Of a DNA stretch of 34,585 bases, positions 5,594 through 13,300 are shown piece by piece. The position numbers and the translations under genes were made by a program. The stretch covers positions 1-34,585 of the IMG/VR virus record IMGVR_UViG_3300032286_000363. One strand, written 5' to 3'. This DNA is from a virus. The first letter of the stretch is position 1; each line of letters starts with the position of its first letter. The notes beneath the pieces were generated by a model. The model was not told the origin of the DNA and ran no database searches. It was given only the letters and a program-made list of their open reading frames with translations.

Positions 5594-6622
5594 TTAGGGG
5601 TTATAGGTTAAATTATATTTATTTTTTAATTCAATAAGTTGTATAACATAATGATGTGTACAATACTTTGCACTTTCTTCACTATTTAAAACAATGTTTA
5701 AATGAGAATCGTTAAAAGGATTTTTACCAGTGTGATATTTTCCTTTATAGAAAGCTGGATAACCTTTCATATAGTCTCCCACTATTCCTGCATTATGTAA
5801 AATTGTACATCTACTTAATTTCTCAATAGGATCTGAGCTCCAAGCAAATTCCATTTCTGGAACATTCTTTGTTTCTAAGTCTCTCTTCCAAAGGTTCCAA
5901 AGAACAGCCCACATATCAGCGCACCAACTTTGAAATCCTGTATCCTCATCCTTAAAAAACTCCTTATTTACATTTTGTAAATACACTCTTAAATAAAGAC
6001 AATGATTTTTAACATCTTCCCAAAAAGAAGCATCTATATTCTTAAGGAAGTATTGTGCACCTCCTGAATGTAGATTGTTCTTTTCACATGTTGCTCTATC
6101 TATTCCTACAAGACTAGTTGCATTACCAAGGATGTCATGTTTTTTATATTCCTCTAGTTTATTTGGAAGAACATCCTTAATCTTACTATCAAAATATGAA
6201 GCGTTTACATAACTATTTGTATCAGATAGATAGCAAACATCGTCATCTATAAACTTAGAAACATCAAACTTCTCTGTAAAAACAATGTCTGAATCACAAT
6301 AGAACACAGCATTATTTTTCATATCTGGATTGTCTTTAAAATATCTTTGAAGACAATAAGGTCTAAGAACAGGTATGTAAACACCAATTTTATCACTTAT
6401 ATCATTCTCTTCATCTTTGTAGAAAACAAATTCTGCTTCTGGATAGAGGTTTACAACCTTTTCCCATCTTGCAGATGCTTTGTCTCTAAAGGAAGGAGTG
6501 AACACAAGAACAATAGCCTTGTCTGACATTCCTATTTTCCTAAGACTCTCAATCCATAAATGCACTTGCCAAACATAATAATTATCATCAGGCTGGCATA
6601 CTACGAACTTTAGTTCCTTCAT
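5594..6622 (-). CDS. GT-A-type glycosyltransferase-like protein
   Basis: The protein has 342 residues. The N-terminal half alternates strands and helices (LKFVVCQPDD, WIESLRKIGM, KAIVLVFTP) and leads to YCDSDIVF, where D110-S-D112 is the D-x-D metal/nucleotide-sugar motif of GT-A transferases. Further conserved-looking parts are NNLHSGGAQ (182-190), CADMWAVLWNLW (234-245) and ILHNAG (274-279), where H276 is a plausible metal ligand. The overall pattern recalls peptidyl-serine/hydroxyproline galactosyltransferase-type enzymes, but the sugar and acceptor are unknown. It has no signal peptide or membrane segment. Because it sits among fibre and decoration genes, it might glycosylate virion proteins or alter host surface sugars. 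Confidence 0.8.
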   Translation of the reverse strand: MKELKFVVCQPDDNYYVWQVHLWIESLRKIGMSDKAIVLVFTPSFRDKASARWEKVVNLYPEAEFVFYKDEENDISDKIGVYIPVLRPYCLQRYFKDNPDMKNNAVFYCDSDIVFTEKFDVSKFIDDDVCYLSDTNSYVNASYFDSKIKDVLPNKLEEYKKHDILGNATSLVGIDRATCEKNNLHSGGAQYFLKNIDASFWEDVKNHCLYLRVYLQNVNKEFFKDEDTGFQSWCADMWAVLWNLWKRDLETKNVPEMEFAWSSDPIEKLSRCTILHNAGIVGDYMKGYPAFYKGKYHTGKNPFNDSHLNIVLNSEESAKYCTHHYVIQLIELKNKYNLTYNP

Positions 6623-6638
6623 ATATGTAGTTTTGGTT

Positions 6639-7907
6639 TTAATCTGTTATGACTGTCCAATTTCTAGTTATCAATATACCTTTATCAATCAACCCTTGAC
6701 CTGTTGGAGGTGCTAGTGGTATTTGACTATTGATCAATAACCTACCTCTATTGTTTCCATTAGCCACTAACTGATTTAAAAGTTTATTCACTTGTGTAGA
6801 TGATAGTTTGTTTCCATAAAGTATTACAGTATTAAGATTCAATCTACTATAATCAACTTCTAATATTTGAAAATTACCATGATCACTAGTGCTATCAACA
6901 TATCCTATAACTGTTGGATCTTTCATATAAACTTTTACATCAAAGATATCATTAGAAGTAAATGTATGACTAATAATTTGAGGATGATTTGAAATATAAT
7001 ATTGTAAATTACTACCATCTCCCCAATCAATAAACATTTCAGTGTTTAATTGTACTATTCCATCATATTGTGCACCATCTGGACTACCAGCATTCCCTGC
7101 ACTATTATCTACTTTAAATGTAAACCCTAAAACGTATGAAAAATCTATAGATCCCTGTACACCTATAAATGGGTTAATTGGATCATAAACTCCTGTAACA
7201 TTTGTTATTGTATATCCACTTGCTGATTGATCTGTTATTTGAGCAGACAATGTATTTCCTTTGAATATTAATAATTTAGTCTTAGCTAATACTGTTAAAG
7301 GTGCTGTTGGTGGAGTGAAATTTAAACTAGGGATGCTATATAAATGCTCACTTGTCCATCTAAAATTAGTAATCTTGCCTTTAATTGCATTACCATTTCC
7401 TCTAGATCCTAAATATAATGGTAGACCATTTGTTGGAATAGTACCAGAGTAAAATCCATTTGCTATCGCTATACCATTTTGAAAAATCCCTATTTCATTT
7501 CTACGTCTAGTTACAGTGAAATAAGACCATGTTCCTATGTAGTTTTGTGGTAATGTAGCTGATAAAACTATACTTCCACCAATCCAATAATTCATTACTC
7601 CACCTTCTATACTAACAGCATGTGCTCCAGCAGAACCCACACTCCAAGCTCTAGGATTATTATTGTTAGAATCTATATTAGCCCACCATTCTATTGTATA
7701 ATCACTATCTGCAACAATCCCTTCTTGATATTCAGGAATGTCAAAGTTTGGACTGTTATCAATCATTAATGTAACGTTAGGAATGATAGGAACAAGAGGA
7801 CCTAAAACAACTTTAGATGTTACACTAATCAATCTTTCAAGTTGTTGAGAGATTTGATAGTATAAATTAGCCTCAGGGCCCCATCCTATTTGTTTTGATA
7901 TTCCCAT
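6639..7907 (-). CDS. Receptor-binding-type protein with LamG-like and PKD-like domains
   Basis: The protein has 422 residues. Residues 1-33 (QIGWGPEANLYYQISQQLER) form a module also encoded alone by the 42-aa gene just upstream. Residues about 65-212 look like a LamG/concanavalin-type lectin domain: SDYTIEWWANID, GTWSYFTVTRRRNEIGIFQN, PLYLGSRGNG, ITNFRWTSEHLY. Residues about 250-335 contain DWGDGSN (294-300) and SHTFTSNDIFDVKVYM, typical of PKD-like beta sandwiches. The C-terminal 80 residues resemble leucine-rich strands (LNLNTVILYGNKLSS). It probably recognises host surface glycans as a tail or fibre tip protein. The short N-terminus is likely the virion attachment segment. The ATG overlaps the stop of the 42-aa gene (TAATG). 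Confidence 0.75.
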   Translation of the reverse strand: MGISKQIGWGPEANLYYQISQQLERLISVTSKVVLGPLVPIIPNVTLMIDNSPNFDIPEYQEGIVADSDYTIEWWANIDSNNNNPRAWSVGSAGAHAVSIEGGVMNYWIGGSIVLSATLPQNYIGTWSYFTVTRRRNEIGIFQNGIAIANGFYSGTIPTNGLPLYLGSRGNGNAIKGKITNFRWTSEHLYSIPSLNFTPPTAPLTVLAKTKLLIFKGNTLSAQITDQSASGYTITNVTGVYDPINPFIGVQGSIDFSYVLGFTFKVDNSAGNAGSPDGAQYDGIVQLNTEMFIDWGDGSNLQYYISNHPQIISHTFTSNDIFDVKVYMKDPTVIGYVDSTSDHGNFQILEVDYSRLNLNTVILYGNKLSSTQVNKLLNQLVANGNNRGRLLINSQIPLAPPTGQGLIDKGILITRNWTVITD

Positions 7908-8035
7908 TATGGTATTGTAGTGGTGGTTGTTGTTAATGCTGCTGTCACCTTGATCAATCTATCTAATTGCATAGATATTTGATAAAGAAGATTTGCTTCA
8001 ACACTTTGTCCTATTTGTCTATTTGGTACTCCCAT
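7907..8035 (-). CDS. 42-aa free copy of the LamG-protein N-terminal module
   Basis: This short gene encodes MGVPNRQIGQSVEANLLYQI, then SMQLDRLIKVTAALTTTTTT, then IP. It aligns without gaps to the first 30 or so residues of the next gene product: M-G-x-x-x-x-Q-I-G-x-x-x-E-A-N-L-x-Y-Q-I-S-x-Q-L-x-R-L-I-x-V-T. It ends in a Thr run and a TAA overlapping the next ATG. The gene is directly behind a good promoter-like site, so it is the first gene of its transcript. It may compete for, or cap, the same attachment site, or be the remnant of a partial duplication. Confidence 0.75.
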   Translation of the reverse strand: MGVPNRQIGQSVEANLLYQISMQLDRLIKVTAALTTTTTTIP

Positions 8036-8053
8036 TTTATTAATTTTATTTTA

Positions 8054-8083
8054 CAAAAGTAAACACTTTATTATAATTAACAA
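8054..8083 (-). promoter_or_regulatory. Promoter, Bacteroidota type
   Basis: On the minus strand TTG (8083-8081), a 19-base spacer and TACTTTTG (8061-8054) match the Flavobacterium/Bacteroides consensus TTG-N17-23-TAnnTTTG exactly. Transcription would start roughly at 8047-8049, leaving a leader of about a dozen bases before the ATG at 8035. It lies immediately downstream of a terminator-like hairpin, as expected where one transcript ends and the next begins. Confidence 0.65.
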
Positions 8084-8091
8084 TGTAATTG

Positions 8092-8113
8092 AAAAAATTA
8101 CAATAATGTAATT
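8092..8113 (-). terminator. AT-rich hairpin with T-run after the M15 peptidase gene
   Basis: On the minus strand, three bases after the TAA of the peptidase gene, AATTACA (8113-8107) and TGTAATT (8102-8096) form a 7-bp stem with a 4-base loop. Together with the last two bases of the stem, six T residues run from 8097 to 8092. The stem has only one G-C pair, so termination would be weak. Confidence 0.4.
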
Positions 8114-8115
8114 AG

Positions 8116-8532
8116 TTAAATCTTTGCCAACTGGAAGTGCATACCATCAGGTTTAGACCATGTACCACCCCAATAAAAACCATTGTCTGTAAAACATTTT
8201 ACAAATCCTGCAGACAATACTGGTTTACAACCAAAACAGTTCCAAGCTGCATTGAGATCTACAGCTATTCCCCAGCTATGTAAAGACATACTAGCTTGTC
8301 CTCTTTTCTTTCTAATATTAAAACAACCATCCCATGTCTTAAGTTCTTTAACATGATCTGTTGTTATAAGAGCTTGGAAAGCTGCAGCTAAAGGAACAAT
8401 AAGATCTTTGTTACAATATATCTTCTTAGGAATAACACCTATCTCTAAATATCCTGGAACATCCCACATAATCATAGCTGATTGATTGTTGGGATCTCCG
8501 TATTTCTTTAGTGCTTGTGCTGATGTAACCAT
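8116..8532 (-). CDS. M15-type peptidoglycan peptidase (endolysin)
   Basis: The protein has 138 residues. SLHSWGIAVDLNAAW (83-97) gives the M15/VanX-VanY pattern H85-x6-D92, and KPDGMHFQL (127-135) supplies the third zinc ligand H132 with D129 in the usual acidic position three residues before it. This is the Peptidase_M15_4 type of D-Ala-D-Ala/L-Ala-D-Glu peptidase found in many phage lysins. The expected role is cutting peptide stems of peptidoglycan at lysis. It has no signal peptide, so a holin or similar pore would be needed for release. Three extra Cys (C98, C101, C113) may form another metal or disulfide site. It follows two membrane-protein genes and overlaps the upstream stop (TAATG), as in a lysis cassette. 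Confidence 0.85.
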   Translation of the reverse strand: MVTSAQALKKYGDPNNQSAMIMWDVPGYLEIGVIPKKIYCNKDLIVPLAAAFQALITTDHVKELKTWDGCFNIRKKRGQASMSLHSWGIAVDLNAAWNCFGCKPVLSAGFVKCFTDNGFYWGGTWSKPDGMHFQLAKI

Positions 8533-9170
8533 TATTTATTCTTTTTTAACAATGTATAATAGGAAACTCCGTATGTCAATCTTCCACCTTCCCAGAAAAC
8601 ATTTCCTCCATACATCCTATTGTGAAGATCTTTATATAAGATTCCTCCGCTTACACCAAAAGATGTTGGAGATAGGAGTCTTAATGAAGGACCAATGTAA
8701 AACTCTCTTTTGTTCACTACAACATTATTATTTACAAATGCTGTCTTTTCAGGAATCTTTATATTCTTTACAAACTCTCTTCCTGTAAGTGTGTTCTTTT
8801 GAACAGTGTCTATAATTTTCACCCAACCAAGACTGTCTAAATAAATTGAATCCTTATATATATTCCTGGATAGAAGTTCTTGTTTAAGGCTTTGAAACTG
8901 TTCTAACAGTTCAGAATATCCTTCTTGAGGATAGTATTCTACAGAACTTTCAAGTAGTGTATCTCTTATCCTCTGTATAAGTATAGGGAACGTTCTAGTT
9001 GTATCTTTATAATATACATAATGTACATATGTAATTGTATCTGATTTAACACCTCCACCACCAGCATTCTGACGTTTACATGTTTCATATAATATCATTA
9101 TCAACAATACTATTATAAGAATGTATATTATATTATTTTTATTACGCACGTTTGATATTGTAATAAACAT
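8532..9170 (-). CDS. Membrane-anchored periplasmic protein (spanin-like candidate)
   Basis: The protein has 212 residues. A single N-terminal membrane helix (about 14-28, IIYILIIVLLIMILY) is followed by a Gly run, a charged helical region with coiled-coil character (about 60-120, SELLEQFQSLKQELLS) and a C-terminal beta-rich part (about 155-208, REFYIGPSLRLL, GVSGGILYKD, RLTYGVSYYTLL) that looks like outer-membrane strands. The layout suggests a protein reaching from the inner membrane towards the outer membrane. Next to the M15 peptidase gene this suggests a spanin-like lysis role, but homologous phage proteins are uncharacterised as far as I know. The start overlaps the upstream gene by 29 bases. 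Confidence 0.6.
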   Translation of the reverse strand: MFITISNVRNKNNIIYILIIVLLIMILYETCKRQNAGGGGVKSDTITYVHYVYYKDTTRTFPILIQRIRDTLLESSVEYYPQEGYSELLEQFQSLKQELLSRNIYKDSIYLDSLGWVKIIDTVQKNTLTGREFVKNIKIPEKTAFVNNNVVVNKREFYIGPSLRLLSPTSFGVSGGILYKDLHNRMYGGNVFWEGGRLTYGVSYYTLLKKNK

Positions 9171-9459
9171 TTACAAAATATTGTAATATTAAAGCTACCC
9201 CTACCACTATGCCAATAGTCCAATAAACTCTATTCTTGAAGTTTTCATATTGCAATTGACTCTTCTCTAAAATCTCAATCTTTTGTTTCATAATCTCAAT
9301 ATCCTGCATGAGTCCTCCAATTTTTGTAAGAGGGTTGCCAAGGATAGCATCTACCACTTGTGTAAGCTTTGTATCAATTACATCAATTTTACTCTCCATA
9401 TCGGTTAGTCTGTCCTCCATTTGTTCAAGTTGGGATGTGAAGTTTGTATTCGTTTCCAT
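9142..9459 (-). CDS. Coiled-coil protein with C-terminal membrane anchor (XhlA/holin-accessory-like)
   Basis: The protein has 105 residues. Residues 7-75 are heptad-rich (LEQMEDRLTDMESKIDVIDT, then QDIEIMKQKIEILEKSQL). A single membrane helix follows at about 80-98 (IGIVVGVALILQYFV) with a short basic tail. The topology is that of XhlA-type proteins that sit next to phage holins and lysins. It is the first gene of a lysis-like group, behind the promoter and hairpin at 9470-9553, and is followed by the periplasmic protein and the M15 peptidase. A holin function for this protein itself is possible but not demonstrated. Confidence 0.6.
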   Translation of the reverse strand: METNTNFTSQLEQMEDRLTDMESKIDVIDTKLTQVVDAILGNPLTKIGGLMQDIEIMKQKIEILEKSQLQYENFKNRVYWTIGIVVGVALILQYFVNVYYNIKRA

Positions 9460-9469
9460 AGAAAAGTTT

Positions 9470-9507
9470 AAAAAAAAATATTCCCATGCTCAAGAGAGAG
9501 GGAATAT
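9470..9507 (-). terminator. Strong terminator-like hairpin in a leader
   Basis: On the minus strand, ATATTCCC (9507-9500) and GGGAATAT (9485-9478) form a perfect 8-bp stem with a 14-base loop, followed by a run of nine T residues (9478-9470, the first shared with the stem). This is a standard Rho-independent terminator shape. It lies between the promoter-like site at 9522-9553 and the ATG at 9459, so it could end the large upstream transcript, attenuate the downstream one, or both. Confidence 0.7.
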
Positions 9508-9521
9508 GTAGTTTAGGTTTA

Positions 9522-9553
9522 CAAAAATATATGATTGTATTGAGATTACCAAA
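9522..9553 (-). promoter_or_regulatory. Promoter, Bacteroidota type, upstream of the hairpin
   Basis: On the minus strand TTTG (9553-9550), a 20-base spacer and TATTTTTG (9529-9522) match the TTG / TAnnTTTG consensus of Flavobacterium and Bacteroides. The predicted RNA start is near 9515, so the transcript would begin just before the hairpin at 9507-9478 and then reach the gene at 9459. Confidence 0.6.
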
Positions 9554-9559
9554 TTTATT

Positions 9560-9892
9560 TTACTCATCTTCTTCTATAGCCTTGAGAGAGTGGTTTCTAT
9601 CTAGGAGCTCCAAAACACAATCTAAAACAATACCTAATTTAGTTAATGTATTTACCAATTTGTTTTTCCCAATAACACTACTAATGGTTTCATCCTCATT
9701 TCCAAACTTATAAATACTGTAATGTTTTATTAAAGTTGAATTGAATAATCTAGCACATATAACATTTCCTAATTGGTCTATTGCTCTAGCTATATTATAA
9801 AAATACTTTCTTCTTCCTGGATAGAACATTGCAAATACAAATCCTATTGGGAAAAGAATAATTGATATTATCGTAGCAACTATAAGAATCAT
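9560..9892 (-). CDS. Small membrane-anchored protein, unknown
   Basis: The protein has 110 residues. An N-terminal hydrophobic helix (about 2-24, LIVATIISIILFPIGFVF) is followed by a basic patch (PGRRKYF) and a soluble domain with IDQLGNVICARLFN (38-51), YKFGNEDETISSVIGKNK (61-78) and LDRNHSLKAIEEDE at the end. The I-D-Q-L-G-N-V and F-G-N-x-D-E-T-I-S-S-V-x-G-K-N patterns are familiar from other Bacteroidota phages, but I know no assigned role. The ATG overlaps the stop of the upstream gene (ATGA). It may help fibre assembly or belong to the lysis group. Neither is supported by a motif. Confidence 0.6.
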   Translation of the reverse strand: MILIVATIISIILFPIGFVFAMFYPGRRKYFYNIARAIDQLGNVICARLFNSTLIKHYSIYKFGNEDETISSVIGKNKLVNTLTKLGIVLDCVLELLDRNHSLKAIEEDE

Positions 9893-10323
9893 AACAAGTC
9901 TATAAAAGTTTTTCCCTGTGTTATTGCATTATCTCTAGCAGCTGTATTCAATTCTTTAGCATATGTTATACCTCTAGCTATTAGTTGCCAATATGCATTA
10001 TCAGGTATATTACCTTCTTCATCTGGACCTATACCATCTGTAATTTCTTGTATTACACCTGCTGTTATCTGTGGAGTAAGAAGATCATCCATTTCAACAT
10101 TTAGTCTATTAGCTTGACCTTCAGGTAACACTGTTAGTGTTTTGAACATATCAACAACTTCCACTACACTAGCATTTACATCAAAAGAAGCATCTAAATC
10201 ATTATTCCCATTTAATGCTGTTTTCAATCTATTGATTAATGAAAAATATTGTTGAACTGAACTATTTCTTAGATAGTGAACTATGTAATAATAATGTTTT
10301 GCTTTTAATCTAATTTGTACCAT
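9889..10323 (-). CDS. Unknown protein next to fibre genes
   Basis: The protein has 144 residues and starts MVQIRLKAKHYYYIVHYLRN. The pattern is mostly helical, with an acidic middle (DGIGPDEEGNIPDNAYW, about 104-120) and no hydrophobic helix long enough for a membrane. It lies 13 bases after the stop of the large fibre gene and overlaps the next gene by 4 bases (ATGA), so it is probably co-translated with it. Its position after fibre genes would suit a fibre chaperone or a minor tail protein, but no family is recognised. Confidence 0.6.
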   Translation of the reverse strand: MVQIRLKAKHYYYIVHYLRNSSVQQYFSLINRLKTALNGNNDLDASFDVNASVVEVVDMFKTLTVLPEGQANRLNVEMDDLLTPQITAGVIQEITDGIGPDEEGNIPDNAYWQLIARGITYAKELNTAARDNAITQGKTFIDLL

Positions 10324-10336
10324 GTTTTATATTTTA

Positions 10337-13300
10337 TTATTCAATGTAAATTGTTCCTCCAAATACATTATTTCCTGGAGTTACTGTATTAACAGATACT
10401 ACCTTTATTTCAAAATAATCTCCTTCTGTAACATTTATTGATAATGCATTGTTATTATAAGTCCTAAAAAGGGCTGATGCTGTTGATGTTGCAACTAATG
10501 TATCAGTTGTATTATTCAGTCTTATACTAACAGTAATTGAAGTTATTGTACCTGTTGTAGCTGAATAGTGTCCAATGTAAGCTTTTGTTATTGTGCCTGT
10601 TTTTGGAATATACACTCTTGACACATCAGGAACAATAACTGGTGATCTACCAACATTTCCAAAATAATAAGTTGTTCCATTATTTAAATTACCTACTGAT
10701 GCTACTAATGCTAATGTATATCCTTTACTATCTAATTGCGTTTGTACAGCACTTGTAGCACCCTTTACATAACTTAACTCAGTTAATGATGGATATGTAG
10801 CTGTACTAAGACTTGCTATTGTACTTCCTGTTGAATTAAAATAAGCTATCTGATTATTTGTACCTGTTCCTGTTACAGGGTTAGTTAATGTAGCTTGCTT
10901 CCCATTTAGTTGTGATTGTATACCACTTGTAACACCTGAAACATATCCAAGTTCTGTATCAGTGGTAGCACTTACAGCCACCTTACCACTTACATTACTA
11001 ATTAATGCTCTTGATGCTGTAAGATCAGCTGATGTTATTGTTGTAGCAGCTCCTGTTATAGTGGCTTGTTTTGTTCCTATTTGAGTTTGTATAGAGGATG
11101 TAACTCCTTTTACATATGCCAATTCACCTGGTGATGGATATGTTGCAGTGGGTAATCCTGTAACACTTTGGTCTGCATTTACACATAATATTAATTGACT
11201 ACCACTACTATTAGGTATTTTTATATTTGATGTAAATGTTTTTTGTCCTGCGATAGTTTGTGCTCCTGTTGTAATTAAACCCCTTGCACTTGCACCAGCA
11301 TCAGGAAGATTAAACGTATGTGTTGTTCCTGAGGAAACAATAGTAAAGTCTGTACCACTTGTTCCTGTTACCAATGTTTGTGCTGCTCCTGTAAGACTAT
11401 TAATAGCAGTGATACCTGTACCAGCCATTATTCCACTTTGTTGTGTTACTGTTAAAATTGCAGATGGTATTGCTGGATGTGGAGCTGCAGCAGCTGAAGC
11501 TACTATTTCAACATTTGTATTACTTGTTGACCACATTAATTGCACATAATCATTTTGTACTAAATCTAAAACATAGTTCCAAGCTGCTACAACTGGAGAA
11601 GCGTTTGCACTTCCTGTTAATACAACCTTTCCTGTAGTTGATGGAATATCAACACCATTTTTTCTAATCCAAATGTCTGCAATCATATTTCCACTACCAC
11701 CTGTTTTCTCAAGTTGTAATGAAAACTGTATATTGTAAATTCCAGTATTTGCTAATGTTACTCTTGTTGGATTGCTACTACCATCATTAACTACACTAAC
11801 ACCATTTGTTAAATCTGTTGTATTTAATTTTACAGCATAAGCAGTATTAATAGATGCAGCAGTTTGTGTTGTAGTATCTTGAAATGCACCATAATATCCT
11901 GTAGCTGTAGGAGTGGCTGTACTATTAAGTGTGCCACCTGTAAGAGTGAGGCCTGAACCAACAGTAATTTCTTCCATAACACCTGTTCCTGCAGAACTTC
12001 TACCAATCAATTTATTGGTAGCCATTGATGTAGATATGGTTGGTGTATTTCCACCACTAGATGTAATAGGACTAGTTGCTCCTACTGATGTTACAGCAGA
12101 TGTTAAATAAGTGTTTGTATCTAAAGCAAATGTACCAGCAGCTGTCATCTTTACAAAAGATGTAGAAGCATACGTTAGTCCTGATAAAGATGTAAGATTT
12201 GTAGCAAGAGGTTGTCCTCCTAATCCACTCAATGTATATGTAGGAACGTTCAACACTCCTGAAATTAATGTACTTGCTCCACTATTTCCTGTAACAGTTA
12301 GAGATGAAAATGTAGCTGTTGGAGGTGTTGGTATATTTAGAACATTAGCAACCAATGTTGCTGCTCCTGAACCAGTGGTTGTAAGAGATGTAATTCTATT
12401 AGTGTAAGCAGAATCCCAATTTGTATTATTGTAACTAGCTGTTGTAGGTATTAAGTATCCTGATGTAAGACTAAATACACCTGTAGTATTTGTATATGTA
12501 AGTCCTGTAGCTGTTGAGCTAAGAGATGTAAGAGTTATACCACCAAGTCCTGCAAGTGTATATGTAGGAACATTTAGTACACCACTTATTAAAGTTGAAG
12601 CTCCTGATGAGCCTGTAGTGGTGAGAGATGTGAATGCTGCAGTTCCAGGAGTAGGTATATTTAATACATTTGCTATGAATGTAGCAGCTCCTGATCCTGT
12701 AGTAGTTAGTGTTATTGGATTTTGTTTACCGTTAAACGTAGTCCAATTTGCAGAAGATAGATAACCATCTTGAGATCCACTAGCTTGCTGAATAGTTATA
12801 TTAGGAGTGGTTCCTCCTGTAGAGGATAATGGAGAGCTTGCTGTTACAGCTGATACACCACTTGTTCCAGTAGCAGCAATTGTGAAATTAGGATAGGTTC
12901 CTGTAACCGATATACCTGTTCCATTATTTAACACAACTGTTTGATCAGGAGCTGTGTTAGTTATTGTTATGTTTGGTGTTGTTGTAGGATTTGATACAGA
13001 TGCTGATATCCCTGTTCCTGGTGTAACAGAAACACTTGTTACTGTTCCAATTCCTCCACTACCTATAGCCACTTGACTAATTGATGTAATAAGTCCCTTA
13101 CTATTCACATTTATAATAGGAATAGCTGTAGCACTTCCATAAACTCCAGGTGTAGAAAGCACATTTGCTAACGTTAAACTAATTGGAGATCCTGTGTTTC
13201 CATACCCATAAACATCTCCATTAATAACAACGCTACTTGAAGGAACAGCAATCACTGTTGTTGTTACCCCTGTAATAAGTCCTTTAGCATTCACTGTTAT

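Noticed and set aside
6639-8035. Diversity-generating retroelement acting on the LamG gene
   Set aside because: The module copy upstream is only about 100 bases of N-terminal coding sequence, and no reverse transcriptase gene is seen in the window.
11913-12407. Two adjacent plus-strand open frames inside the fibre gene
   Set aside because: They mirror a repetitive Thr/Ser/Gly-rich coding sequence and have hydrophobic low-complexity products without start context or spacing.
10720-12718. CRISPR-like or regulatory repeat array
   Set aside because: The repeats are in frame, degenerate at the DNA level and preserved at protein level, so they are fibre shaft repeats.
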